Positions 25,316 through 34,509 of a stretch of 64,000 nt of DNA are shown piece after piece (the stretch's first letter is position 1; each line of letters begins with the position of its first letter). Origin of the DNA: JARRPM01 sp963765545 (lineage in GTDB: Bacteria > Pseudomonadota > Gammaproteobacteria > Pseudomonadales > Halieaceae); contig CAVXWW010000009.1 in assembly GCA_963765545.1 (NCBI GenBank), forward strand, positions 558,001 to 622,000, written 5' to 3'. Both the position numbers and the translations under genes were made by a program. The notes beneath the pieces were generated by a model that saw nothing but the letters and a program-made list of their open reading frames with translations, was not told the DNA's origin and searched no databases.

Positions 25316-27436
25316 GTGCGTGAACTGACACTGCCTGAACTGTGCCCAACCCCTCGCGTTACCCGGAGCTTTACCAGCGTGTTTCCTCGACTGATTATCT
25401 TTCTCCTGTTGCCTGTCGCGGGTGTTGTCTCGGCAAAGTCTGCGCCAGAGTTGGAAGAAGTCGAGGTCACCGGGAGGCGTATCAACCTTGTGGGCGATGC
25501 GGTGTCAGCCTCCCAGGGTGTTGTCAGCCAGGAGGAAATTGCCTTGCGCCCGCTGTTGCGCACTGGCGATGTGCTTGAAATGGTTCCCGGTATGGTGGTC
25601 ACGCAGCACAGCGGCACAGGCAAGGCCAACCAGTATTTTCTGCGCGGTTTCAATCTGGATCACGGTACCGACTTTGCCACGTTTGTCGACGGTATGCCGG
25701 TTAATATGCGCACGCACGGGCATGGTCAGGGCTACACAGACCTGAACTTCATTATTCCCGAAACGATTTCTACCCTGGCGTACAAAAAAGGCCCCTACTA
25801 TGCAGATGTGAACGATTTCAGTAGCGCAGGTAGTGCAGAAATGCGAACAGCAGATCGGTTTGAAGACGGTCTGTTGGAAGTCGGGGCTGGTGAAGATACA
25901 TTCTATCGTATGGTATTGATGGATAGCCTCTCCTTGCTCGATGGCAGTGCGACCTACGCATTGGAGTTAGGCACTTATGACGGGCCGTGGACGGATATCA
26001 AGGAGGATGTGAAAAAAATAAATCTGTTACTCAAGTACAGTCGAAGCCTGGGCGACGGTGAGGCGACTGTGAGTGCGATGGCCTATGACAACAAGTGGCA
26101 TAGCCCGGACCAGATTCCGCTGCGTGCGGTTGAGGAGGGCTTGATCGATGAACTCGGCTCCATCGACGAAACACTGGGAGGCAAATCTCAGCGCTATAGC
26201 GTGGCCACACGTTGGCAGAACGAGCGTTGGGATGTGTCTGCTTACGCTGTTCGCTATCAACTGAACCTGTGGTCAAATTTCACCTACTTTCTGGACGACG
26301 AGATTAATGGTGACCAGTTCGAGCAGCGGGATGATCGCTGGTTGTATGGCGGGAAAAGCGAGTACAAGCAAGACTTATCTATCGGGGGCCTGTCGATGGT
26401 GAATCGCTACGGCGCGGATTTTCGCTATGACGATATCGATGAAGTCGGTTTGTACAAAACGCAGGGGCGGCGTCGGTTGGGGCCTGTGCGCAGTGATCGT
26501 GTCGATGAATGGAGCGCGGGCGTTTACGTCGAGAACGAGCTTGCGTGGAGCGACAGCATTCGCACCATCGTGGGCGCGCGTTACGATTATTTCGACTTCG
26601 ATGTGCACAGCCGGATCGACCAGAATATTAATGGTGTCCACCTGAGCAGCAACAACGGCCAAGAGCACGATGACAAGCTGGCGTTGAAGGGCAGTACGAT
26701 ATACACATTTAACCAGGAGTGGGAGGCTTACTTCTCGATAGGGCAGGGCCTTCATTCCAACGATGCGCGGGGTACAACAACTGCTGTCGACCCGAGTGAT
26801 GGCAGTGTTATTGCGCCGGTGGATCCGTTGGTGGACTCATTGGGTTACGAGGTCGGTGCGCGCGGTTTTTGGGGTGACCGCCTGAATACCTCGATCGCAC
26901 TATGGAACCTGGAGATCGACAGTGAGCTGTTGTTCGTCGGAGATGCGGGCAGTACGGAAGCGAGTCGTGGTTCCCGGCGCAAGGGTGTGGAGTTGTCGAC
27001 TTACTACCGCCTCACCGATCAATGGACGCTGGACGTTGAATACGCCTACACCGATGCAAAATTTACCGACTATGCACCAGAGGGTGATGAGATACCCGGG
27101 TCAATTGATCAGGTGTTGCAGGCCGGTGTCAGCGCGGAACTCGAAAACGGCTGGTTCGGCAGCCTGCGCCTGCGTTATTTTGGTGAGCGGCCATTGATCG
27201 AGGATGGCAGCGTAAAATCGGATGATTCCACGGTTCTGAATTTGCGCGCGGGATACAGTGCACACCGGTGGTCGATGAAAGTGGATGTGCTGAATGTACT
27301 CGATAGCAACGACCACGACATTGATTATTTTTATGCCTCCCGCCTGCCGGGCGAGCCAGTCGAGGGTGTAGAGGATGTCCACTACCATATACTGGAGCCG
27401 CGTACCGTTCGGCTGTATGTGAGCCTCAATTTTTGA
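25316..27436 (+). CDS. TonB-dependent outer-membrane receptor
   Basis: A 706-residue receptor with an N-terminal signal (PRLIIFLLLPVAGVVSAKSA), a plug domain (DVLEMVPGMVVTQHSGTGKA, QYFLRGFNLDHGTDFATFVD, GPYYADVNDFSSAGSAEM) and a long beta-barrel ending in LYVSLNF, with the aromatic C-terminus needed for outer-membrane insertion. The ligand is not evident. The start may be GTG 25316 or GTG 25379; the latter places the signal peptide at the very N-terminus. It lies within the block flanked by the 52-bp repeats, upstream of the ZnuD-type receptor. Confidence 0.9.
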   Translation: MRELTLPELCPTPRVTRSFTSVFPRLIIFLLLPVAGVVSAKSAPELEEVEVTGRRINLVGDAVSASQGVVSQEEIALRPLLRTGDVLEMVPGMVVTQHSGTGKANQYFLRGFNLDHGTDFATFVDGMPVNMRTHGHGQGYTDLNFIIPETISTLAYKKGPYYADVNDFSSAGSAEMRTADRFEDGLLEVGAGEDTFYRMVLMDSLSLLDGSATYALELGTYDGPWTDIKEDVKKINLLLKYSRSLGDGEATVSAMAYDNKWHSPDQIPLRAVEEGLIDELGSIDETLGGKSQRYSVATRWQNERWDVSAYAVRYQLNLWSNFTYFLDDEINGDQFEQRDDRWLYGGKSEYKQDLSIGGLSMVNRYGADFRYDDIDEVGLYKTQGRRRLGPVRSDRVDEWSAGVYVENELAWSDSIRTIVGARYDYFDFDVHSRIDQNINGVHLSSNNGQEHDDKLALKGSTIYTFNQEWEAYFSIGQGLHSNDARGTTTAVDPSDGSVIAPVDPLVDSLGYEVGARGFWGDRLNTSIALWNLEIDSELLFVGDAGSTEASRGSRRKGVELSTYYRLTDQWTLDVEYAYTDAKFTDYAPEGDEIPGSIDQVLQAGVSAELENGWFGSLRLRYFGERPLIEDGSVKSDDSTVLNLRAGYSAHRWSMKVDVLNVLDSNDHDIDYFYASRLPGEPVEGVEDVHYHILEPRTVRLYVSLNF

Positions 27437-27443
27437 CCGACAG

Positions 27444-27540
27444 GGGCCAGGGGTACAGGCAAGTTAACTCAAGGCCCTGGGCTGGCGCTGCACACGTAGA
27501 GATAGACCGACCAGAAACAGGGTGGCATCGACAATCACGT
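27444..27540 (+). repeat. MITE-like repeat end
   Basis: GGTACAGGCAAGTTAACTCA followed by AGGCCCTGGGCTGGCGCTGC and a GACCGACCAGAAA segment. Two other loci carry the same pattern (39811-39880 forward and 42975-43054 reversed). The first ~18 bases are also the inverted-repeat end of the IS6-like remnants; the interior is different. Confidence 0.55.
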
Positions 27541-27577
27541 TGAAGCCCGCAATCGATTGTGGTATCTATAGCGCGCA

Positions 27578-27871
27578 ATGAAACTCTCTGCTTACAATCC
27601 AGGCCGCTACGCCCGCCTCACACTGCTGCTACTCATGCTGGCAGCGCAGAGCATTTCCGTGGCGCACGATATCGGCCAGGACCATGGGCTGCAGTCCCAC
27701 TCGTGCGCAACCTGCATCATCGGCCAGGGGCTGGGCACTGCTGTCAGCGTCAGTTACGACACACTGACCCTGTATCCCTGCCACATCTTCGCCCCTGCCG
27801 GCTCGACCATTCCCGCACTGGCCCCGACAACCCGTTATCACTTCGCCCGGGGTCCACCCCGCCTCTTCTGA
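27578..27871 (+). CDS. DUF2946-like small exported protein
   Basis: A 97-residue protein with a signal peptide (LTLLLLMLAAQSISVAH) and a HSCATCIIGQGLG segment; the His-x-CxxC arrangement followed by a hydrophobic run resembles DUF2946/DUF2607-type proteins, which often sit beside metal-linked TonB receptors. It ends 81 bp before the ZnuD-type receptor on the same strand, so the two probably form an operon for zinc acquisition. A metal-binding role is inference from the motif and context. Confidence 0.65.
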   Translation: MKLSAYNPGRYARLTLLLLMLAAQSISVAHDIGQDHGLQSHSCATCIIGQGLGTAVSVSYDTLTLYPCHIFAPAGSTIPALAPTTRYHFARGPPRLF

Positions 27872-27952
27872 TCCACTGAAAACCCTAACTGATCCATACT
27901 TTTTGGTTTTGTCACCACAACGGTGGCGTGTGATCTGCAAGAGAGTCCAACC

Positions 27953-30124
27953 ATGTCTATTTCATTTCGACGCAGCGTCGCAGTGGCGGTATCTGTGTAT
28001 TTTGCACCCGCTATCGGCCTGGCACAGTCGGCGACTACCGCGCCGGCGCCGCATTCACATGAACACGAAAAACTAGAGGAAATTATCGTCACCGCGAACC
28101 CACTCGGGGGCACCTCGGATGACCTGGCCCAGTCGGCCACGGTGCTGCAGGGCGAGGCCTTGCGCCAGCAGTTGGCCAATTCGCTGGGCGAGACGCTGGC
28201 TCGCATGCCAGGCCTTGCCAATGCCAGCTTCGGCGAGAATGTGGGCCGCCCCGTAATCCGCGGACTGCAAGGCCCACGCGTTGGCATTCTCAGCAACAGC
28301 ATGGCCGTCAACGATGCTTCATCGCTCAGCCAGGATCACGCGGTCTCCATTGAGCCGTTTCTTGCCGACCAGATCGAAGTGCTGCGCGGACCCTCCACCC
28401 TGCTCTACGGTTCTGGCGCCATCGGCGGGGTCGTGAACATGGTATCGCCCACGATACCCCAGTCCGTCCCTGAGAATGGCTACAGCGGCCGTGCAACGAC
28501 ACAGGGCAATACCGCAGCCGATGAAGAGTTTGCCGCGGGAAGGCTGGACCTTGGCGGTGGCCAGTTCGCGTTACATATCGACGGGTTCCACCGCCGCACT
28601 GACGATTATGATATTCCCGGGAATGCGAATCTGTACCCGGAAGGTGAGGACCATGGAGATGAGCATGAGGAGCATGACGACGATGGTGAGGACAGCGGTA
28701 CTCTCGCCAACAGTTTCCTGAAAAACCATGGCTGGACCCTGGGCGGTAGCTGGATAGGAGAGCAGTGGTTAGTCGGGCTTGCGTATACCGACTATAAGTC
28801 TGAATACGGTATTCCCGGTGACGCCCATATGCACGCCCATGAGGACGAACACGACGGCGAGCATGAGGGCGAGCATGAGGACGGGCATGAAGAAGGGGAG
28901 CACGGTGAGGAAGAAGAAGGACCGGTCTCCATCGACCTTGAATCACAACGTACCGAATTCGAGATCGCAGGACGCGACCCCTTCCCGGGCTTTGAGCAAA
29001 TCAAGGTGCGTTATGTCGATACCGAGTACACACACACAGAATTTGAAGGTAATGAAGTTGGCACGGTCTTTAAAAGCGACACCGACAATACCAGGCTGGA
29101 ACTAAAGCATAATCAATGGGGAATCTGGCAGGGCGTGTTCGGGCTGCAATACACAGAGAATGATTTCAAAGCAGTGGGCGCCGAAGCATTTGTCCCTCCC
29201 GCACACACCGATACCAGCGCCGTGTTCTGGATAGAGCGCGCTGACCTCGGCCAGTGGCAGCTCGACCTGGGACTGCGCTACGAAGATGTGGATATTAAGG
29301 TTCCAAACACCCTGGTAGCTGAGGAAGGCCCCATTGGCCCCAAAGCAGACAATGATTTCCAGCCGTTCAGTGGCTCCGCAGGCGTGGTATGGACGCTGAA
29401 TGAACAGGTCGACCTCACCTTCAGCGTTGCTCATGCGGAACGCGCGCCGGCGGCTGAGGAGTTGTATGCCAACGGGCCACACGTTGCCACACAGGTATTC
29501 GAAGTGGGCGATGCCTCGCTCGACAAGGAGAAAAATCTCCACTTCGAAGGGGGTGTTAGCGTTATTCTCGGTGGCTTCACCGGCAGTGCAAGTGTCTACT
29601 ACGATGATTTCAGTGACTATATCTACTTAAACGATACCGGGGAGGAGAAAGATGGCCTGCCCGTGCAGGTGTGGCAACAGCAGGATGCTGACTTTATCGG
29701 GGCAGAAGTTGAATTGCGCTACGACTTTCAACCCGGTAAGTATGGACACTGGCAGGTGTTCGGCTTTGGCGATATTGTCGACGGGGAGCTCTCCGATAAC
29801 AACGATGTGCCGCTGGCGCCGCCCGCGCGCATTGGCATGGGGCTGGATTGGGATCATCACGACGGTTTTGCCGCCTACCTGCTTTGGGTCCACGCCTACA
29901 AGCAGGATAACCTGGCCCCGCTGGAAACACCCACGCCCAGTTATGATCTGGTGAACGCGGAATTGTCCTACAGTTTGGCCGCCGGTGATCAGTTCGAGTT
30001 TCAGGTTTATCTACAGGGCCAGAACCTGCTGGATGAGGACATCCGTAACAGCACGTCCACGCTTAAGGACTTCGCACCCCAGATAGGTATCAACGCTATC
30101 TTTGGCGTGCGAGCCTACTTTTAG
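27953..30124 (+). CDS. znuD: ZnuD-type TonB-dependent zinc receptor
   Basis: A 723-residue outer-membrane receptor with a signal peptide, a TonB-box-like LEEIIVTANPLGG, a plug (GPRVGILSNSMAVNDASSLS, DQIEVLRGPSTLLYGSGAIG) and a barrel ending FGVRAYF. Two extracellular-loop regions are very rich in His, Asp and Glu: about residues 228-243 (EDHGDEHEEHDDDGED) and 291-323 (HMHAHEDEHDGEHEGEHEDG). These are the metal-capturing loops typical of ZnuD, the high-affinity zinc receptor. The start at 27953 is chosen because it gives the signal peptide and has an AAGAGA ribosome site; the frame is open from 27923. No clear Zur box was seen. Confidence 0.88.
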   Translation: MSISFRRSVAVAVSVYFAPAIGLAQSATTAPAPHSHEHEKLEEIIVTANPLGGTSDDLAQSATVLQGEALRQQLANSLGETLARMPGLANASFGENVGRPVIRGLQGPRVGILSNSMAVNDASSLSQDHAVSIEPFLADQIEVLRGPSTLLYGSGAIGGVVNMVSPTIPQSVPENGYSGRATTQGNTAADEEFAAGRLDLGGGQFALHIDGFHRRTDDYDIPGNANLYPEGEDHGDEHEEHDDDGEDSGTLANSFLKNHGWTLGGSWIGEQWLVGLAYTDYKSEYGIPGDAHMHAHEDEHDGEHEGEHEDGHEEGEHGEEEEGPVSIDLESQRTEFEIAGRDPFPGFEQIKVRYVDTEYTHTEFEGNEVGTVFKSDTDNTRLELKHNQWGIWQGVFGLQYTENDFKAVGAEAFVPPAHTDTSAVFWIERADLGQWQLDLGLRYEDVDIKVPNTLVAEEGPIGPKADNDFQPFSGSAGVVWTLNEQVDLTFSVAHAERAPAAEELYANGPHVATQVFEVGDASLDKEKNLHFEGGVSVILGGFTGSASVYYDDFSDYIYLNDTGEEKDGLPVQVWQQQDADFIGAEVELRYDFQPGKYGHWQVFGFGDIVDGELSDNNDVPLAPPARIGMGLDWDHHDGFAAYLLWVHAYKQDNLAPLETPTPSYDLVNAELSYSLAAGDQFEFQVYLQGQNLLDEDIRNSTSTLKDFAPQIGINAIFGVRAYF

Positions 30125-30135
30125 GCTGCAGTTCG

Positions 30136-30187
30136 CTGGCGGTTTGTTGAGCATCCATACTTTGTACCTACGCGTTGCGAATTGTTA
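30136..30187. repeat. 52-bp direct repeat, copy B
   Basis: Partner of the repeat at 25006-25057 (three mismatches). Here it covers the last codons and stop of the SDR gene at 30168-30947 plus a duplicate of the start region of the other SDR gene (reading MDAQQTAS...). Confidence 0.85.
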
Positions 30188-30947
30188 CACCGCCATCCAC
30201 CACCAGTGCGGCACCCGTGATAAAGCTGGCGGACGGCAGTACCAGGCTGAGCGTCGCGTGCGCCACTTCCTCGGGCTCTGCGTAGCGGCGCAATGCGGTG
30301 CGGCGCTGGGCAAAGGTCGCCTTGTCCGCGTCTGGTATGCCATCGGTAATGCCGGTTCGTACCGGGCCAGGGCAGATGCAATTAACGGTTATTCCCTCTT
30401 TGCCCAGGTCCACGGCCATGGCGCGGGTCAATCCCAGCGAGGCGTGTTTGGCAGCCACGTAGGCACTGTTGTAGCGTGTCGCGCCCCAGGCCTCGGTGGA
30501 GGCCACATTGACGATTCTTGGGTGCTCAGACTGCCGCAGGCTGGGCAAGGCGGCCCGAATAGCCCAGGCCTGCGCCGTAGCCATTACCGAGAGTGACAGG
30601 TCCCAGGAGTGGGGAAAGCCCTCGTCATCAATGCTGGTGGGCAGTGCAAAGCCCGCATTGTTGACCAGGATGTCTATGCCACCAAAATGTGCCGCCACGG
30701 CCTGCACCGCGGATTCCACCGCATCGCGGTCGGAAAGGTCGACCGTCAGCGGAAGAACCTCCACACCCACGGAGCGGCATTCTTCAGCGACAGTGGCCAG
30801 GGCATCGCCGTTGATATCGAAAATGGCCAACCTGGCGCCCTCGTCAGCAAACAGGTGGGCAGTGGCCCGCCCCATGCCGCTGGCGGCGCCTGTAACGATG
30901 GCAACACTGCCGCTGATGGAACGGCTGAGCCTGGATAATCGGGTCAT
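30168..30947 (-). CDS. Short-chain dehydrogenase/reductase (SDR)
   Basis: Classical SDR of 259 residues: TGAASGMG cofactor motif, NNAG, NVASTEAWG with catalytic Ser, YVAAK (YxxxK) and a terminal VVDGG. The start MTRLSRLSRS at 30947 is preceded by AGGA at a good distance; the frame is open to 31025. The substrate is unknown. Its 3' end lies in the 52-bp repeat shared with the other SDR gene, which points to an old two-gene operon. Confidence 0.88.
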   Translation of the reverse strand: MTRLSRLSRSISGSVAIVTGAASGMGRATAHLFADEGARLAIFDINGDALATVAEECRSVGVEVLPLTVDLSDRDAVESAVQAVAAHFGGIDILVNNAGFALPTSIDDEGFPHSWDLSLSVMATAQAWAIRAALPSLRQSEHPRIVNVASTEAWGATRYNSAYVAAKHASLGLTRAMAVDLGKEGITVNCICPGPVRTGITDGIPDADKATFAQRRTALRRYAEPEEVAHATLSLVLPSASFITGAALVVDGGVTIRNA

Positions 30948-31017
30948 GTGCAAAATCCTGTGGTGTTGTTGGTAAGCCCGGTAAAGTATAGAAGATATGG
31001 TACCAAAGTAATGAACC

Positions 31018-32060
31018 ATCCCCACCCACGCCGCTAGCCCGGCTGGGACTTTCGAGCTAGGTGTAGTCCGGTAGACCTTAACCTCGAATGGGAGATCGAC
31101 ATGACTTTACATATATTGGGTATTGATATCGCCAAAAACACGTATCAGCTTCATGGGGCTGATCCATCGGGTAAAGAGGTACTAAGGAAGCGACTTCCTC
31201 GGCAAAAACTGGCTGCATTCATTGCGAACTTGCCCGCTTGCACAATTTTAATGGAGTCCTGCGCGGAGCGAACTACTGGGCAAGAGTATTTCAGCGAAGT
31301 GGCCACGCAGTGAAGCTGATCAGCCCGCAATTTGTAAAGCCGTGTGTAAAGACCAACAAGAACGATGCCAATGACGCCCTTGCTATTGTGGAGGCGGCCT
31401 GCAGGCCCTCAATGAACTTTGTGCCAATTAAAAACAGGTGGCGCAGCAGGATATACAATCGGTCCATCGCATACGAACGCTAGTCGTCAGGAACCGAACG
31501 CCATTGATCAATCAGATTAGAGGGTTGTGCCAGGAATATGGAATTGTTGTTGCACCGGGGTCTGCCAGGGTCAAATCGTCACTGTGTACAATCATTGCGG
31601 ACAGCGCAAATGAGCTCACCGCCTCTTCCCGCGAGAGTATGCGGGGCCTATATGAGGAACTCGTCGGGACGGAGGCCACGCTTAAAGCGCTGGATGCAAA
31701 AATCCGAGTGCTCTGCAGGCTTGATGAAAATTGCAAACGCATACTGAAGGTGCCCGGAGTTGGTGAGCTAACGGCGACAGCTCTCGTTGCCGTCATTCCG
31801 TGATTCCAGGGAGTTCAGAAATGGGCGTCATTTGTCGGCTTGGTTAGGGCTGGTGCCAAGGCAAGCCTCCAGTGGAGATAAGCAGGTTCTGTTGGGCATC
31901 AGTAAACGAGGAGATAGGTATTTGCGGACTCTGCTGATCCATGGAGCCAGGGCGGTTTTAAGTCACCACAAAGACGCGGCCAATGACTATAGCCGTTGGG
32001 TGGCGAGGAAGAACTGGAACGCGCAAAGCGCATTGCGCGACCAGTAGAGGGTGCTGAAAT
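31018..32060 (+). mobile_element. Decayed IS110-family element with frameshifted transposase
   Basis: The transposase (31101 to 32047) begins MTLHILGIDIAKNTYQLHGA and contains the DEDD-type residues (GIDIAKN, ILMESC, KTNKNDANDALAIVEAA) and the C-terminal VPGVGELTATALVAVIP, GRHLSAWLGLVPRQASSGDK and ISKRGDRYLRTLLIHGARA. The frame breaks at about 31262, 31434 and 31800, so it is inactive. The ~80 bp before the ATG (CGCCGCTAGC... to TTAACCTCGAATGGGAGATC) match the leader of the fragment at 14.8 kb. Confidence 0.88.
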
Positions 32061-32097
32061 CCCAGGAAATCCCAGCACAAAGCTGCAGCAAAGCGCT

Positions 32098-32131
32098 TTA
32101 AAAAAAGGCCCACACCTTGGTGTGAGCCTGT
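32098..32131 (-). terminator. Rho-independent terminator
   Basis: On the minus strand GGCTCACACC-AA-GGTGTGGGCC is followed by TTTTTTTT. This strong hairpin with a T-run lies about 35 bp after the stop of the secreted-protein gene at 32165-34093. Confidence 0.85.
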
Positions 32132-32164
32132 TCACAGATTTTCCAGTGCGGAGAACTATCCCGG

Positions 32165-34093
32165 CTAGTTACAGCCAGGGAACTTGAAAGAGCCCACGTA
32201 GGTGCCCCAGTTTGCGAGATCGTTACCCGACACGACGCTTACGGCGGGTTTGCCGCCAGCATACTGCCCCGCATACCAGAAGGTAGTGCCGTCTGGGTCG
32301 AGCGTCATCCCGGTGTAATCACCCCAGCGCTCCGGGGCGAGACCGCCGTTGTCCTGGAAGGAGCTGTAGGCGGTTTTGGCCTTTTTCAGCAGGCGTTCTC
32401 CGCCAACATAACCCAGTGGATCAGCGCTCTGGCGGCCGGTCACGTAGATCGACGGATACCACGTCGCACCAGCATTGCCGTTGCCGGGTGCCCGGCTGTA
32501 GGAATAACCGACAGCCATATCGTTGCAGCTGTTGGCGGCAATTGAGGGGAAGCTCCGATAATCGAAGTCACTGCCGAATACACCCGCCTGAACGACACCG
32601 TTTACACTGGCGTCCAGCGGGAAGGCAGTCTGGTCAGGTGCCGGCTCCACCGAGGTGGGATCGATCTGCGCCCAGCGAACGCAATTGCGCGTGCCCTTGC
32701 CCGGATTGCAGGAAATGGTCTGGGTCGTCCACAGGTAGCCGTTGCGATACTCGGTTTCCTGCCCGCGGAAATCGTTACCGGCCAGTATTTCCACCGAGCC
32801 TTTCTGCGGCCAGCTGATCGGGAAACAGCTTTGCCCCTCACAGGGAACCCCGGAAGCGGCAGCAAGATCCACGTCGCCTTCAAGGGCCCAGGTGTCGGCG
32901 CCAAACGGGTCGTCCCAGGAATAGACGGAATGCACCTTGCCGTCGAAGTTTTCACTCATGATGTAGAACGGTGTGCCCACGGGTTGTTGCTGGGAAGGCT
33001 GCGGTGTGCCGTCGAGCTTGACATTATTGATCCCTTCGAGGCCGGGCGGCGCCAGCTCGCGGGTGACGACGCGCAACGGGTTGCCACTGTACAGGTCATC
33101 CTTGTTCATGGCGAAAACGCGCCCCTGAAACCCGAACGGAAGAGCACCGCCGAACTGGTTCGAGCCCATGAAGATAGCCTGTTCGCCCACACCCATATGC
33201 GGGAAATCGAAAAACGCCCCGTTGATATTGGTTGGGAAACCGAAGCGGTTCCAGCCGCCTATTGGATCGCCGGTCTGGGTGGCGGCCACGCAGAAGTCGG
33301 TGCCATTGCCATCGATGCCGAGAATGAAACGATCGTTGACGGTGTCGTAGACTACGTCCGGATCAAATACTGCCGCAAACCCGCCGTCGAAAGCGGTACA
33401 GCCAGGTGTACCGTCAAAGAACTGGGCAAATGGCACTGGCCCACCGCTCAGCGAGTTGCCCTTCTTGTCGTAGATCTCAAAGGCGATATTGGCCACGACG
33501 ATCAGGTGATCCGGTCCGGCCGCCATGTCCGCATCCGGCGGCACGGTGGCTGAGAAGCCAGAGCCGGTGCAGCAATCAGCGGCGTCGATACTGTCAAATG
33601 CTACGCCGCCCTTGGGTTTGAAACCCACCGGCTTTTTCGAGCCATCCAGGTTCTGGATGGCATCGCTCTTGGCCTGGGCTTTTGCCGCCGCTATCGCCGC
33701 GGCGATCTGCTCGTCGGTCATTTTGGAATCGATCTGGGAGCCGCCGACCACAAAGTCAGTGGCCTCCGTGGTGGCGCCCGTCGCCGCACTTCTGGAAATA
33801 TCGGCCAGCACCACAGGGGCGGGTGCTTCTGATTGGTACTTCAGTGTACCTGTCCCGTTGATCTTGGAAGGTTTCTCGCTCTTGTCACGCTTGAGAATTT
33901 TGGGTGGCGCAGTCGGGGCGGGCCTCAGACGCGTCTGTAGGACGTCCTGTTTGCTGGCATCTGCACCCTGGTGAGATGCCACTGCGTGTTCTTCACCCTC
34001 TTTAGCTGTATCCACATACAGTGCTGTAAGAGCCACCGCTGCACCGACCGCGAGTGCAGTCGTTGCCACGGCCAATTTAGTTCGAGTCAACAT
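32165..34093 (-). CDS. Large secreted protein, beta-propeller-like
   Basis: A 642-residue exported protein of unrecognised family. A signal sequence (LAVATTALAVGAAVALTALY) is followed by a low-complexity Pro/Lys linker (about residues 50-85) and a body with repeated short beta-type segments containing Asp/Gly turns (PDVVYDTVNDRFILGIDGNG, DYRSFPSIAANSCNDMAVGY, WGDYTGMTLDPDGTTFWYAG). The latter recalls sialidase- or exo-beta-propeller-like repeats. Several paired cysteines (CC, C...C) suggest disulfides. It has its own strong terminator. A surface or extracellular role is likely, but no enzyme activity can be inferred. Confidence 0.75.
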   Translation of the reverse strand: MLTRTKLAVATTALAVGAAVALTALYVDTAKEGEEHAVASHQGADASKQDVLQTRLRPAPTAPPKILKRDKSEKPSKINGTGTLKYQSEAPAPVVLADISRSAATGATTEATDFVVGGSQIDSKMTDEQIAAAIAAAKAQAKSDAIQNLDGSKKPVGFKPKGGVAFDSIDAADCCTGSGFSATVPPDADMAAGPDHLIVVANIAFEIYDKKGNSLSGGPVPFAQFFDGTPGCTAFDGGFAAVFDPDVVYDTVNDRFILGIDGNGTDFCVAATQTGDPIGGWNRFGFPTNINGAFFDFPHMGVGEQAIFMGSNQFGGALPFGFQGRVFAMNKDDLYSGNPLRVVTRELAPPGLEGINNVKLDGTPQPSQQQPVGTPFYIMSENFDGKVHSVYSWDDPFGADTWALEGDVDLAAASGVPCEGQSCFPISWPQKGSVEILAGNDFRGQETEYRNGYLWTTQTISCNPGKGTRNCVRWAQIDPTSVEPAPDQTAFPLDASVNGVVQAGVFGSDFDYRSFPSIAANSCNDMAVGYSYSRAPGNGNAGATWYPSIYVTGRQSADPLGYVGGERLLKKAKTAYSSFQDNGGLAPERWGDYTGMTLDPDGTTFWYAGQYAGGKPAVSVVSGNDLANWGTYVGSFKFPGCN

Positions 34094-34509
34094 AATTTTC
34101 CCCTTCAGTCAGTGGTTTTGCCTGAACCCATTTGAGGGTAGTAGTTTTAGCCGCGTTAACAAGGATTCAGGTAAACTAAATATTCCAGGGCGTGTTATTA
34201 AGGTTTCTGGTCTCAGTAAAACGCTCTGCTTCATTGTGGTGCGCGCGCACTTCACCTGAGATTCTCATAGTGCCCAGCATTGGACAACCACAGGCCCGAA
34301 TCGCACGGACTATGGCAAAGTTGGCGCAATTCAGGTCCGACTCAAAGGAAAAATTTTGAGCCTCGCTGCCAATACGGCTCGCCCAGGGACTTTCTGTGAA
34401 TCACCGTAGCATGTAGTATTGAAGTAATGCTGATAGCCGCTTAGTTTCGAAAAAGCACGTTATCCACAAACCCATCCGTGGCGTACGCGCCACTTTATGC
34501 TGCGTCGCC
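34094..34509. other. Divergent intergenic region, no gene seen
   Basis: 416 bp between the secreted-protein gene and a TonB receptor, which are divergent. A+T-rich stretches (GTAAACTAAATATTCC near 34171) may hold promoters. No coding frame or repeat was convincing. Confidence 0.4.

Noticed and set aside
28640..28925. Tandem GAGCATGAGG-type repeats that could be mistaken for a CRISPR or microsatellite
   Set aside because: They encode the His/Glu-rich loops of the zinc receptor in frame; there are no unique spacers.
28326..28946. 206-residue minus-strand open frame rich in His and Arg within the ZnuD gene
   Set aside because: It is the complement of the His/Asp/Glu-rich loops of the receptor, not a separate gene.
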